A stretch of 64,000 bases of DNA from Pseudomonadota bacterium (GTDB taxonomy: Bacteria; Desulfobacterota; Desulfovibrionia; Desulfovibrionales; Desulfovibrionaceae), in the NCBI GenBank assembly GCA_023403845.1, contig JAEYDL010000039.1, forward strand, positions 1 to 64,000, read 5' to 3'. The notes beneath the pieces are model-generated. The model saw only the letters and a list, made by a program, of their open reading frames with translations, did no database searches and was not told the origin of the DNA. The position numbers and the translations under genes were made by a program. Shown in pieces: positions 8,108-17,795 of the stretch. Position 1 is the stretch's first letter. Each line of letters opens with the position of its first letter.

Positions 8108-9403
8108 CTAAAGACGATCGCCGAGGATTCTGTCCAGAGTAATGGCGACCGCCCCACGTACAGGAAGATGGTTGTAAGCGTCCATCCACCTCAATGGTCG
8201 CAACGTCATATTGCACATGTCCAGCACCTCGGGAGCCAATCCGTGCCCCGTCCCAAAAAGGAGCAGAACCGGGCGTGTTTCCAGAAGTTCCCGGACATCC
8301 TGCGGCGTCGCATCACCATTGTCCCGCGCACTGGTTCCTATAAGAACCGGACGCTGTCCCGTACGCGCTTCCACGCTTTCGATGGCTTCCTGCACGCTGG
8401 CAACCGAATCAACCAGCTTGAAGGCCTCCGCCCGGTCCGGATTGGAATTTCCTCCCGGCCCATCCGTCCAATGCCGAATGATGGTCTCAAGGATAACCTG
8501 CTGATCGACGAGTGGAGTCACTACGCTGAAACCACCCAGCCCATACGTGCGAGAACACCGAGCTATATCGTGAACGTCAAGATTTGTCAAAGAGGTTGCG
8601 CCTGTTTTTCGATCTCCAAGAAAAACAGGGTAGTGGACGAGCGAACAATACAGATTACGTCCCAGTCTGGGAAAATCGGCGGCCAGTCCGCGCAGAAACT
8701 CCCGGTCCCGTTCAGTAAGAGGTGCGGCATCGAGCATGTCCGGGCGCACCCGCAGCGTCGTCTCCAGCGAGCGTTCCCGTCGCCAGGCGGCAATACGGGC
8801 ATGATCTCCGGAACGCAGCACTTCCGGTACGGAAATCGACTCAAAAACTTCGGGACGTGTAAAGTGGGGATACTCCAGCAGGCCCGCGGAAAAGCTCTCC
8901 TCCTCCCCGGACTCTTCTTTGCCCATAAAACCGGGAATAAGCCGCGTCGCCGCCTCTACCAGCATCATGGCGGCGGCCTCGCCCCCATTCAAAACGGCCT
9001 CTCCCACGCTGACCTGCTCCACCGGCATGAGTTCGAGGAGACGTGCGTCGATCCCTTCATACCTGCCGCAGACAAGGGTCAACCGTTCTTCCCGGGCCAG
9101 TTCCCGAGCCAGTTTCTGGGTCAACGGCTTTCCGGCGGCGGCGAGCATGATGATCCGCCCCGCGCTTCCCTGCTCCCGCTCCAGTGAACGCAATGTCGCC
9201 ACAAGAGGCTCCAGCATCATGACCATGCCGGGACTGCCGCCGTATGGGCGATCATCCACAGTATTATGACGATCGGTGGTCATGTCGCGTGGATTGCGAA
9301 GCTCGAAGCTGACAAGTCCCGAAGCCCGGGCCCGACCGAGCAGCGCCGTATCAAGCGGCGACGCGAACCATTCCGGAAACAGCGTAACGATATTTATCTG
9401 CAT
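8108..9403 (-). CDS. trmD: TrmD fused to a second SPOUT RNA methyltransferase
   Basis: A 431-residue fusion. Residues 1 to about 230 are TrmD, which makes m1G37 in tRNA: INIVTLFPEWF at the start, the trefoil-knot loop LVCGRYEGIDARLLE and SVGEAVLNGGEAAAM. From about residue 245 a different SPOUT-type domain begins (LYCSLVHYPVFL, TSLTNLDVHDIARCSRTYGL, VLLLFGTGHGL), matching the TM1570-like family Methyltrn_RNA_4, whose substrate is not known to me. Both knots appear complete. ATG at 9403 gives the normal TrmD N-terminus. Confidence 0.94.
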   Translation of the reverse strand: MQINIVTLFPEWFASPLDTALLGRARASGLVSFELRNPRDMTTDRHNTVDDRPYGGSPGMVMMLEPLVATLRSLEREQGSAGRIIMLAAAGKPLTQKLARELAREERLTLVCGRYEGIDARLLELMPVEQVSVGEAVLNGGEAAAMMLVEAATRLIPGFMGKEESGEEESFSAGLLEYPHFTRPEVFESISVPEVLRSGDHARIAAWRRERSLETTLRVRPDMLDAAPLTERDREFLRGLAADFPRLGRNLYCSLVHYPVFLGDRKTGATSLTNLDVHDIARCSRTYGLGGFSVVTPLVDQQVILETIIRHWTDGPGGNSNPDRAEAFKLVDSVASVQEAIESVEARTGQRPVLIGTSARDNGDATPQDVRELLETRPVLLLFGTGHGLAPEVLDMCNMTLRPLRWMDAYNHLPVRGAVAITLDRILGDRL

Positions 9404-9491
9404 GGCACCCCAACATCTCCGGCCCGCGACGGAACCGAAGGCCCTCTTTCTCCAGCGGGTTCCATCACGAAACAAAATTCGCCAGAAACTT

Positions 9492-9527
9492 CGCCGCCGT
9501 ATCTAAAAAAGTCCGGATACGGCGGCG
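9492..9527 (-). other. Perfect 12-bp hairpin between tkt and trmD
   Basis: CGCCGCCGTATC (9492-9503) and GATACGGCGGCG (9516-9527) are exact inverted arms around a 12-base loop. No T run follows on the minus strand, so it is not a standard terminator. It could be a processing or stability element within the tkt-trmD message. Confidence 0.55.
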
Positions 9528-9552
9528 TTCGGTCTCCGACGAAATCTTCGGA

Positions 9553-11550
9553 CTATTTTCCCAGCAATGTTCTCACCGTATCGGCCACATGATCGACGGT
9601 GAAGCCGAAATGCCGGAACAGAACATCGCCGGGAGCGGAAGCGCCAAACGTATTCATGCCCACGACCGCGCCGTCAAGGCCCACATACTTGCGCCAGAAG
9701 TCGATGGAGGCCGCTTCCACAGCAACCCGGACTCGCACTGCAGCCGGCAGAACCTGTTCGCGGTACGCAGCGGGCTGCGCGTCGAACAGAGAAGTGGAAG
9801 GCATGGACACCACACGAACCCGCAGCCCCTCGCCGGACAGCCGTTCAGCGGCTTCCACAGCCAGCTGGACTTCAGAACCGGTAGCCATGAGAATCGCCTC
9901 TGGAATCCCTTCGCAATCCCTGAGGATATAGCCACCGCGCTCAATATCGGAGATCTGATCGCCCGTCCTGACCTGAGGAGTCAGCCCCTGCCGGGTCAAA
10001 ACCATGCAGGAGGGAAGCTGCGCCTTGAGAGCGCATTTCCAGGCCACGGCCGTTTCCACGGCGTCACAGGGACGCCAGACCACCAAATCGGGAATCAGAC
10101 GCAAACTGGCGACATGCTCCACCGGCTGATGTGTCGGTCCATCCTCGCCCACACCGATGGAGTCATGGGTCAGCACCCAGACAAGACGCTGCCGCATCAG
10201 GGCAGACAGACGGATGGCATTGCGGGCATAATCAGAAAAGACAAGGAACGTTCCCCCATAAGGAATGAAACCGCCATGCAGGGCCAGACCATTCATGACC
10301 GCCCCCATGCCGAACTCACGCACGCCATAGGAAAGATAGTTTCCCTCGAAGCTGTCGTGAGCAATGCGCACAGCCTCCTTATGCCAAGTCCCTACTGAAC
10401 CGGTCAGGTCCGCCGACCCGCCGAACAGCTCGGGCAGTTCGGGGGCCAATACATCCAGAACTTTCTGATTGGCCACTCGGGTAGCCAGCTTGGGCTTATC
10501 CGCATCGAATCCGGCTATGGCGGCGTCCGCAACGGCCTCCCAGTTTTCCGGAAGCGTCCCGCTCATCCGACGCTCGAACTCGGTCGCCAGCTCGGGGTAG
10601 ACCGCACGATAGGCGGCGAACAGAGTGTTCCATTCAGCCTCAAGTTCCGCACCTCGGGCGCGACAGTCCCACGCATCTCTTACATCCTGCGGCATCTCGA
10701 AAGGCGCTGCGGTCCAGCCGAGCGCCTTGCGCGTCTCGGCATTTTCCTCAGGTCCCATGGGGGAACCGTGGCAGGAGGCGGTCCCGGCCTTGTGCGGAGA
10801 ACCATAGCCAATGACAGTCCGGCAGCAGATCAACGTGGGCTTTTCCGTCTGCGCTCTGGCAAGGGTCAACGCCGCATCAAGCATGCCGGCGTTCTGCCCG
10901 TCAACACCGCGGATGACATGCCAGCCGCAGGCCTCGAAACGGGCAGGCGTATCATCGGCAAACCACTGGGACACCTTTCCGTCGATGGAAATACCGTTAT
11001 CGTCGTACAGCACGATGAGCTTGCCGAGTCCCAGCGTCCCTGCCAGAGAGCAGGCCTCCTGCGACAGACCTTCCATAAGGCAGCCGTCTCCGGCAAATAC
11101 GTAGGTCCAGTGATTGACGACAGGAAAGCCGTCCCGGTTGAATGCGGCGGCAAGCAAACGTTCGGCAAGCGCCATGCCCACGGCCGTGGCGAGTCCCTGC
11201 CCCAGCGGCCCGGTCGTGGTTTCCACACCGGGAGTCACCCCATACTCCGGATGCCCGGGAGTACGCGAATCGAGCTGCCGAAAATTGCGGATATCGTCCA
11301 TGGACAAATCGTATCCGGTCAGATGCAGCAGACCGTACAACAGCATGGACGCATGTCCATTGGAAAGTACGAATCTGTCCCGATCCGCCCACGCGGGATT
11401 GGCAGGATTATGGCGCAACGGGCCGCGCCACAGAGCTTCGGCCATATCGGCCATGCCCATAGGGGCTCCCGGGTGGCCGGACTTGGCCTTGTCTACAGCA
11501 TCCATGGCCAGGACGCGCAAAGCGTCGGCCAGTTCCTTGCGAGTACGCAC
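9553..11550 (-). CDS. tkt: Transketolase
   Basis: A 665-residue thiamine-diphosphate enzyme of the non-oxidative pentose phosphate pathway. Residues: SGHPGAPMGMADMAEALW, the cofactor motif GDGCLMEGLSQEACSLAG, LIVLYDDNGISIDG, and the second-domain FGGSADLTGS and DSIGVGEDGPTHQPVEH. It starts with GTG at 11550, supported by AGGAGG six bases upstream. It lies 17 bases downstream of rpe, so the two pentose-phosphate enzymes are co-expressed. Confidence 0.97.
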   Translation of the reverse strand: MRTRKELADALRVLAMDAVDKAKSGHPGAPMGMADMAEALWRGPLRHNPANPAWADRDRFVLSNGHASMLLYGLLHLTGYDLSMDDIRNFRQLDSRTPGHPEYGVTPGVETTTGPLGQGLATAVGMALAERLLAAAFNRDGFPVVNHWTYVFAGDGCLMEGLSQEACSLAGTLGLGKLIVLYDDNGISIDGKVSQWFADDTPARFEACGWHVIRGVDGQNAGMLDAALTLARAQTEKPTLICCRTVIGYGSPHKAGTASCHGSPMGPEENAETRKALGWTAAPFEMPQDVRDAWDCRARGAELEAEWNTLFAAYRAVYPELATEFERRMSGTLPENWEAVADAAIAGFDADKPKLATRVANQKVLDVLAPELPELFGGSADLTGSVGTWHKEAVRIAHDSFEGNYLSYGVREFGMGAVMNGLALHGGFIPYGGTFLVFSDYARNAIRLSALMRQRLVWVLTHDSIGVGEDGPTHQPVEHVASLRLIPDLVVWRPCDAVETAVAWKCALKAQLPSCMVLTRQGLTPQVRTGDQISDIERGGYILRDCEGIPEAILMATGSEVQLAVEAAERLSGEGLRVRVVSMPSTSLFDAQPAAYREQVLPAAVRVRVAVEAASIDFWRKYVGLDGAVVGMNTFGASAPGDVLFRHFGFTVDHVADTVRTLLGK

Positions 11551-11567
11551 GACAAACCTCCTGTCGG

Positions 11568-12239
11568 CTACAGAGTCAGAGAAAGGGCCTCATTCGCCTT
11601 GCGCTCAAACAGCAGGCGACGGGATTCATATGGGGGACAAGAGAAAAAGGAAGATCCAGAAACAAGCACAGTTGCGCCAGCTCGTACGAGATCGCCCGCA
11701 TTGTCGGGCGTAACCCCTCCGTCAATCTGTATATCGGCGTTAAGACCGCGCTCCTCAAGCATCCGGCGCAGACGCCTGATTTTCTCATAGGTGACAGGAA
11801 TGAACTTCTGGCCGCCGAATCCCGGATTCACACTCATGAGCAAAATCATGTCTGCGTCGTCGAGAACATACTCCACCGCGGCAAGAGGGGTGGAGGGATT
11901 CAAAGCCACTCCTGCCTTCATGCCGAGACGTCGGATCTCGGCAAGGGTTCTCTGCAGATGGACGGTCGCTTCGGCATGCACCACAAGCATGTCCGCTCCC
12001 GCTTCCCGAAAGGTGTCAAGGTATCTCTCAGGCTCCTTGATCATGAGATGAACGTCAAAAAAAAGCCCGCTTTTCGCGCGCATCTGTCGGATGACATGCT
12101 GCCCGAAGGTGATGTTGGGTACAAACCTGCCGTCCATGACGTCCCAGTGAACCCAGCGAAGGCCGGCAGCCTCAAGCGCCGCAAGTTCAGCCGCCAGATT
12201 GCCCATATCCGCAGACAGAAGAGAAGGAGAAAGTTGCAT
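11568..12239 (-). CDS. rpe: Ribulose-phosphate 3-epimerase
   Basis: A 223-residue TIM-barrel enzyme interconverting ribulose 5-phosphate and xylulose 5-phosphate. Metal and catalytic motifs are clear: LSPSLLSAD, VHWDVMDGRFVPNITFG, FFDVHLMI, VHAEA, LMSVNPGFGGQKFI and IQIDGGV. ATG at 12239 gives the family N-terminus (MQLSPSLL); the 14-residue longer form looks artificial. It is followed closely by tkt. Confidence 0.96.
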   Translation of the reverse strand: MQLSPSLLSADMGNLAAELAALEAAGLRWVHWDVMDGRFVPNITFGQHVIRQMRAKSGLFFDVHLMIKEPERYLDTFREAGADMLVVHAEATVHLQRTLAEIRRLGMKAGVALNPSTPLAAVEYVLDDADMILLMSVNPGFGGQKFIPVTYEKIRRLRRMLEERGLNADIQIDGGVTPDNAGDLVRAGATVLVSGSSFFSCPPYESRRLLFERKANEALSLTL

Positions 12240-12343
12240 AACCAACCTGTATTGATTCGGAAAAATGGACGCGTGCAGCAAGGCCCGCGCAGAAACAGCC
12301 GATACGGAAAAATTCCTCGAACTAACAATGCCGGAGTCGGGAC

Positions 12344-12691
12344 TCAGGAACGCGGGCCGAGCAAAAGTCGTACGGCCTCAAGTTCTTCCTCTACCTGCTT
12401 CAGAAGCTCTCGCCAGGGTCCCTGTTCCCGTGAAGGAACAGCTGAAGAATATCCTTCGGAAGAGCTTTCTTCCAGAACTCGGCGAGCTCCTTCAATGGTC
12501 ATGCCCTGCTCGTGCAAGAGGAAGCGGATACGCCGCAGCAGTGCGATATCCGCTTCCGAATAGAGACGTTGCCCCTTGGCGGTCCGCATAGGCCGAAGCT
12601 GCGCGAATTCCGTCTCCCAGAAGCGCAGAACATAGCCTTCCAGATCAAGAAGCCGTGCGGCTTCACCTATGCGGTATGTCCGTTCCGTCAT
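12344..12691 (-). CDS. MerR-family regulator
   Basis: A 115-residue protein. Residues 1-70 are a MerR winged helix: TYRIGEAARLLDLEGYVLRFWETEF, then KGQRLYSEADIALLRRIRFLLHEQGMTI (the helix run is only summarised). A short C-terminal coiled coil follows; there is no ligand-binding domain or Cys cluster. It sits between pheT and rpe inside the operon. Such short MerR proteins are common downstream of pheT or ihfA in Proteobacteria; the targets are unknown. Confidence 0.88.
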   Translation of the reverse strand: MTERTYRIGEAARLLDLEGYVLRFWETEFAQLRPMRTAKGQRLYSEADIALLRRIRFLLHEQGMTIEGARRVLEESSSEGYSSAVPSREQGPWRELLKQVEEELEAVRLLLGPRS

Positions 12692-12756
12692 ATTTCATTC
12701 CACGATCAGGGGGAAGCTCCCCCGTAACAGATCGGGACCGTACGGCGGGAATGGCG

Positions 12757-15153
12757 TCAGATTCTGACGCCGAGCTGCTGCACCAGCAGTCGGGCGAGCT
12801 TTTCCCGTTCCTTGTCCACTTCAGTATCTTTAAGAGTGCGATCGGCACGGCGGAATGTCAACCGGAAGGTCAGATTTCGCTCATTCGTATCCTGCGGCTC
12901 ATAAAGATCGATGAGTTCCACCCGTTCAAGGATGCCAATACGCATCGCGCCGATGGCTTCTTCAATCGTCGAAACCGACATTCCCTCAGGGGCGATGACC
13001 GTCATGTCGCGCAGAGCCGGCGGATACACGGGAAGATTCCTGAACACGATCCGGGCATCCCGATGCAGTTCCCACAGCGTTTCCAGATCCAGCTCCGCGA
13101 GCCAGATGGGCTTGCGAGCATGATAGGAGTCCGCCAGCTGACTCCGCAGCTGACCGATGACGCCCACGTCGCGCCCTCCCACCAGCACACGCACGCAGGG
13201 CGCCAGGAAAGGATGCTCGCCGCCAGACACAAAGATCGGGGCATCAAGATGGAGGAAGCCAGCGACCCTCTCTACGATCCCGCGCACGTCGGCATATCCG
13301 GCGTCCGTTTCCGGCTGCGGCCAGGCCGCATCATACAAGGAACCGTAGAAAACCACACCCAATCTGGCACGCTCGCAGGCGGTCGTCTGGGCCTCGGGGT
13401 CCGCCGTGAACACGTTGGCGATCTCAAACAGCCGAACGCCGGAGTTGCCGTGCGCGATATTGTGGCGCACGTTCTGGAGCAGGCTGGGGGCAAGCTCGGT
13501 GCGCAGCACATTCTGTTCTTCGGTCAGGGGATTGATGATGTCGATACGGCCTTCCCGGGGAAGTCCGAGCAGATCCAGATCCTTGTGTCCGACGAAGCTG
13601 TAATTTTCAGCCTCGTTCAGCCCGAGTCCTCCAGCCCAGAGCTTCAGACGGGTCAGGAAGGAAAAACGGGATTCGGGAAGTCCGAAGCGCTCCAGAGGAC
13701 GTCGTACGCTGGGCAGCGTTTCCGGAATGGTGTCCATGCCCTGCACCCGGGCAGCTTCCTCGACAAGATCGGCCTCACGAGTCAGGTCCTGCCGCCAGCT
13801 CGGAGGCGTTACCCTCCAGCGAGCGTCGTCCGTCTTGTCCACGGAGCATCCCAGACGGGTGAAGGTATCCTCGCAGAAATCCGCCTCGACCGACATGCCC
13901 AACAATGCAGATGCCCGTTCCGTACGGAACGGAACCACGGGGGCTGTCCAGGGCCGGGGTTCCTGACGACAGATGCCGCGCCGCACGATACCGCCTCCAA
14001 GAGCCGTCATCAACGCGGCTGCCCGATTGACGGCGTATTCGGATCCAATCTGATCCACACCGCGCTCGAAGCGATAGGACGCTTCGCTGGACAGTGCCAG
14101 CCGCCGTGCGGTCTTGCGAATGGTTCCCGGACGGAAAACGGCGCTTTCAAGCAGCACATTGCGACTGACATCGGTAATTTCCGTCTCCAGTCCACCCATG
14201 ACACCGGCCAGAGCCACAGGTTTTTCCCCGTCGCGGATCAGAAGATCGGCGGGGGTCAGGACGCGTTCCTGACCATCAAGCGTGACGATCCGTTCGCCTT
14301 CCCGGGCGAGGGAAACTTCCATGCGGCCGCCCGCCAGTTTATCCCGATCAAAGGCATGCAGAGGCTGACCGACTTCCATCAAGATATAATTGGTCACGTC
14401 CACGATATTGGAAATGGGACGAATGCCCACAGCGTGCAGGCGGTGTCGGATATGCATGGGCGAAGGCTTGATCGTGACGCCCTCAACCAGCCGGAGCTGA
14501 TACAGGGGGCACTGTTCCGGCTGGGGGATGCGAATCTCCATATCCCTTGTCCAGTCTTCTCCCTGCTCTTCCAGCTCTACCCGGGGCAGAGTCAGCGGCA
14601 GCTTGAAGGCAAGGGCGGCTTCGCGCGCCAGCCCGAGCACGGACAGGCAGTCCGCCCGATTGGGCGTAATGCCGATCTCGAGCACTTCAGTATCCAGATC
14701 CAGCTCATCCACCAGAGGACGGCCAACCTGGAACGTTTCAGGCAACACCATGATGCCGCTATGATCGTCGCTCAGACCAAGTTCCCGCTCCGAGCAGATC
14801 ATGCCGAAAGAAGGCACGCCGCGCAGCTTGGCTTTCTTGATGACAAGTCCGTCGGGCATGGTCGTACCAACCAGAGCAACGGGAACTTTCTGTCCCGCCG
14901 CTACATTGGGCGCACCACAGACAATGGTCAGAGGCTCTCCTTGCCCTGCGTCCACAGTACATACGGACAGATGATCCGATTCCGCATGTTTTTCCTTGGT
15001 AAGCACATGGCCGACGACGATAGGCCGGATGGCCTCGAAAGGATGCAGAATATCCTCAAGTTCCAGCCCCAGCATCGTCAGCCGATCGCCGATCTCATGC
15101 GCTTCGGCCTCCAGCGGCACAAATTCACGCAACCATTTCAAACTTAAAAGCAT
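12757..15153 (-). CDS. pheT: Phenylalanyl-tRNA synthetase beta subunit
   Basis: A 798-residue subunit of the alpha2-beta2 enzyme. In order: an EMAP-type tRNA-binding domain at about 40-150 (VGHVLTKEKHAESDHLSVC), the B3/B4 editing region, the B5 domain, a catalytic-like core (PLTEEQNVLRTELAPSLL) and a C-terminal ferredoxin-like anticodon-binding domain (VYPPALRDMTVIAPEGM). Length is normal. GAGAGG precedes the ATG. It follows pheS by about 70 bases. Confidence 0.97.
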   Translation of the reverse strand: MLLSLKWLREFVPLEAEAHEIGDRLTMLGLELEDILHPFEAIRPIVVGHVLTKEKHAESDHLSVCTVDAGQGEPLTIVCGAPNVAAGQKVPVALVGTTMPDGLVIKKAKLRGVPSFGMICSERELGLSDDHSGIMVLPETFQVGRPLVDELDLDTEVLEIGITPNRADCLSVLGLAREAALAFKLPLTLPRVELEEQGEDWTRDMEIRIPQPEQCPLYQLRLVEGVTIKPSPMHIRHRLHAVGIRPISNIVDVTNYILMEVGQPLHAFDRDKLAGGRMEVSLAREGERIVTLDGQERVLTPADLLIRDGEKPVALAGVMGGLETEITDVSRNVLLESAVFRPGTIRKTARRLALSSEASYRFERGVDQIGSEYAVNRAAALMTALGGGIVRRGICRQEPRPWTAPVVPFRTERASALLGMSVEADFCEDTFTRLGCSVDKTDDARWRVTPPSWRQDLTREADLVEEAARVQGMDTIPETLPSVRRPLERFGLPESRFSFLTRLKLWAGGLGLNEAENYSFVGHKDLDLLGLPREGRIDIINPLTEEQNVLRTELAPSLLQNVRHNIAHGNSGVRLFEIANVFTADPEAQTTACERARLGVVFYGSLYDAAWPQPETDAGYADVRGIVERVAGFLHLDAPIFVSGGEHPFLAPCVRVLVGGRDVGVIGQLRSQLADSYHARKPIWLAELDLETLWELHRDARIVFRNLPVYPPALRDMTVIAPEGMSVSTIEEAIGAMRIGILERVELIDLYEPQDTNERNLTFRLTFRRADRTLKDTEVDKEREKLARLLVQQLGVRI

Positions 15154-15223
15154 TAACAGTCCCTCTCTGGGATTTCATCGCATCAGAAAAACATGTCCCC
15201 TGCGGCAACGCAGGACGACGGCA

Positions 15224-16261
15224 TCAGGCGAACTGGCGCAGAAACCGTACGTCGTTTTCAAAGAACATCCGCAGATCGCCAATGCCGTACTTGAGCATGG
15301 CAATGCGCTCGACGCCGAGCCCGAAGGCAAATCCGGTATACTCCTCCGGATCATAGCCGACTGCCTTGAAAACTTCAGGATCGACCATGCCGCATCCAAG
15401 AATCTCAAGCCAGCCCGTCCCCTTGCATACACGGCAGGTGGAACCGTCTGCATGCCCTTTCCCGCCGCACATGCAACAGGAAATATCGGCCTCTGCACTC
15501 GGCTCCGTGAAGGGGAAAAAGCTGGGACGAAAACGAATTTTCGTATCAGAACCAAATACCGAACGCATGAACGCGGTCAGCGTACCCCGCAAATCCGCCA
15601 TGGTAACATGTTTGTCCACAAGCAGCCCTTCTACCTGATGGAACATGGGCGTATGGGTGATATCGGAATCCCGGCGGTAGACGCGCCCTGGCGCAATGAC
15701 GGCCACAGGCGGTTTTTGCTTGAGCATGGTGCGGACCTGCAGCGGCGAGGTATGCGTCCGCAAAACGATGCCGTCGGAAACATACAGAGTATCCTGCATA
15801 TCCCGCGCAGGATGCTCCGGCGGAATATTCAGTGCCTCAAAACAATAATAATCGGTTTCCACTTCGGGTCCGGAGACGATATCGTACCCAAGTCCGGCGA
15901 AGATGCCGCAGATTTCATTCGTTACAAGCGTGACCGGATGCAACGATCCCTGCCAGGGAAGGCGTCCGGGCATCCCCGCATCGAAGCGGGCCAGAGCGGC
16001 GGCTTCGGCAGCGGCGTCAAGAGCAGTCTTTTTGGCTTCAAACAATGCCGTCAGACTTTCCTTGACGCGGTTGGCAGCCTGTCCCAGCAACGGCCGCTGA
16101 GCAGGCTCCAGCTCGGGAAGATGCGCCATGATCCGGGCAATGCGCCCCTTGCGCCCAAGGAAATCCACCCGCAGCGCTTCCATTTCCTGCAATGAAGAAG
16201 CCTGACCCAGACCCTGCTCGAGTTCCGGAATCAGGCCTTCAAGTTCCGTAAGAAGATCCAT
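15224..16261 (-). CDS. pheS: Phenylalanyl-tRNA synthetase alpha subunit
   Basis: A 345-residue class II synthetase catalytic subunit. It has the N-terminal helical tRNA-binding arm, HPVTLVTNEICGIFAGLGYD, motif 2 (RVYRRDSDITHTPMFHQVEG) and motif 3 (GFAFGLGVERIAMLKYG). A four-cysteine zinc-type knuckle (CCMCGGKGHADGSTCRVC) lies before GWLEILGCGMV, as in many bacterial PheS. ATG at 16261 is preferred over a TTG nine bases earlier. The ribosome-binding site is weak. Confidence 0.96.
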   Translation of the reverse strand: MDLLTELEGLIPELEQGLGQASSLQEMEALRVDFLGRKGRIARIMAHLPELEPAQRPLLGQAANRVKESLTALFEAKKTALDAAAEAAALARFDAGMPGRLPWQGSLHPVTLVTNEICGIFAGLGYDIVSGPEVETDYYCFEALNIPPEHPARDMQDTLYVSDGIVLRTHTSPLQVRTMLKQKPPVAVIAPGRVYRRDSDITHTPMFHQVEGLLVDKHVTMADLRGTLTAFMRSVFGSDTKIRFRPSFFPFTEPSAEADISCCMCGGKGHADGSTCRVCKGTGWLEILGCGMVDPEVFKAVGYDPEEYTGFAFGLGVERIAMLKYGIGDLRMFFENDVRFLRQFA

Positions 16262-17017
16262 CAGTGGCAACCAACTTGAATGTTTAACACTTTATAAAAA
16301 ATCCTACTGTAATCCCACCAATTTGAAGTAACGCTTCAATCTCTAGCATATCGCCATGACCTTGTAAATCCGCCATCGGCATGACTCTTTTCCCCCATAA
16401 CCACTCACTCTATCCCTGATCGGATCCTGCTCATCATCCGCCGGCAACGTCCAGTTTCTCGTTTGCAACTCAAAACACCAGATATGGGACGCCTGTTTAC
16501 CGATTCAGAACGGTACGGCAAATCCGGCAGCTATCTGAAAACCTTTTTTTAAAACCTGACAAGGATCTCCGCACAGGCGCCGATGAATCCCAGAAAACTG
16601 AAAAACAGCCATAGATTTTCACCCTGAACGCCATGAGCAAATAGCGCACAATTTTCACAGAGGCAGAAAAATATACAGTCGCATACGGTATTATCCCAAA
16701 AATCGGTACAGCTCCGAAAATGGTGTGAAAGTCCACAATGCATCCTATGAAAGTATCCATTGAAGCAACAGCCATCCCCGCTTGCATATGGACACGATCC
16801 CCGGAGTCAGGACGTACTTTCCTCAGCAGCATCATTCAGCAAAAAAGCCGTGAACCTCCCGTAGGAAGTTCACGGCCCGCCCGATCTCTTCTGGATCGGA
16901 AGAATTCGTGAGAAGGTCCAGTCATCGACCTTTCATATACTGAGAATGCGGAAGTCAGGTCGTGTCCGGCTTCCGCCTTGATTCCTGAATTGCTAGCTGA
17001 TGCTCGGAAAGATGAAT
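16262..17017. other. Gap between pheS and rplT: promoter region, no gene
   Basis: About 750 bases that separate pheST from rplT, genes often in one operon. The right part holds the rplT terminator and a GCGGAAG/CTTCCGC-type hairpin near 16949-16977. TTGAAG-TAACG-CTTCAA (16323-16339), about 60-80 bases upstream of pheS, is a perfect inverted repeat and a possible operator. A 112-codon open frame on the minus strand (16497-16835) has no family resemblance or good ribosome-binding site and is not called. Confidence 0.55.
16841..16877 (-). terminator. Terminator after rplT
   Basis: CCGTGAAC (16848-16855) pairs with GTTCACGG (16868-16875). Reading on the minus strand the stem is followed by CTTTTTTGC, a good intrinsic terminator about 140 bases past the rplT stop. 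It separates the thrS-infC-rpmI-rplT unit from pheST. Confidence 0.88.
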
Positions 17018-17371
17018 CTAGGCGAGCTTGGACTTGGCCAGCTCGACCAGCTTCGCGAAATCTTCCTTCTGACGAACGGCGAGATCGGCCAGAACCTTGC
17101 GGTTCAGAGCGACTCCGGCCTGCGTCAGGCCGAACATGAACTTGGAATAGGACAAGCCGTTTTCACGGGCACCAGCATTGATGCGCAAAATCCACAGCTT
17201 GCGGAATTCACGCTTACGCAGCTTGCGACCGGTATAGGCATAGACGAGCGAACGTTCAACGGCTTCACGAGCGGAGCGGTACAAACGGCGATGGCCTCCA
17301 CGGAAGCCCTTGGCCATATCCAGATATTTCTTGTGCCGACGATGGGCAGCAAGACCTCTCTTCACACGCAT
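17018..17371 (-). CDS. rplT: Ribosomal protein L20
   Basis: A 117-residue basic protein needed early in 50S assembly. Textbook L20: RVKRGLAAHRRHKKYLDMAKG, RKRDFR-like KREFRKLWILRINAG, and YSKFMFGLTQAGVALNRKVLADL. GGAGG precedes the ATG. It ends the translation-factor operon before a terminator. Confidence 0.98.
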   Translation of the reverse strand: MRVKRGLAAHRRHKKYLDMAKGFRGGHRRLYRSAREAVERSLVYAYTGRKLRKREFRKLWILRINAGARENGLSYSKFMFGLTQAGVALNRKVLADLAVRQKEDFAKLVELAKSKLA

Positions 17372-17453
17372 GGAAATTACCTCCGATGCATTGGCCCGGC
17401 GAGGCGGAGATCATGCCAGCCGAGCGCTGATTCAAAAATAGGAAAACTACGCA

Positions 17454-17651
17454 CTAGGCGTAGGGCATCATCCGGCGTACAGCCTTCACGTTGGTGGAAT
17501 CCACAAGGGTTCCCTGACCCAGGCGCATCTTGCGCTTGGCGTCCTTCTTGGTGAGGATGTGACGCAGATTCTGGCGACGACGCTTGAACTTGCCGGTGCC
17601 GGTGGTGGAAAACCGCTTGGCGGCGCAACGTCTGGTCTTGATCTTGGGCAT
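17454..17651 (-). CDS. rpmI: Ribosomal protein L35
   Basis: A 65-residue basic protein with the invariant start MPKIKTRRCAAKRFSTTGTG and the body RRRQNLRHILTKK. ATG at 17651 follows AGGAG. It sits between infC and rplT as in most bacteria. Confidence 0.98.
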   Translation of the reverse strand: MPKIKTRRCAAKRFSTTGTGKFKRRRQNLRHILTKKDAKRKMRLGQGTLVDSTNVKAVRRMMPYA

Positions 17652-17795
17652 GGTCAACTCCTGACTGCTGGATCGATCTCACGAAAATATCGAAGGGGGC
17701 ACGACACCCCTGCGCACTGTTTTGGACAGCGCGGATAATGGCCTATTTCGATGCGGCTGGCAAGCCTTACGGCGATCCGATTTCCGCACCGCCTT

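Noticed and set aside
9492..9527. Intrinsic terminator after tkt
   Set aside because: The stem is perfect but no T run follows on the minus strand, and trmD continues close by in the same direction.
12655..15147. 830-codon plus-strand frame over pheT
   Set aside because: Antisense shadow of pheT; no ribosome-binding site or family motif.
16497..16835. 112-codon minus-strand frame between pheS and rplT
   Set aside because: Hydrophobic patches but no family resemblance, no convincing ribosome-binding site, and it overlaps nothing that supports translation.
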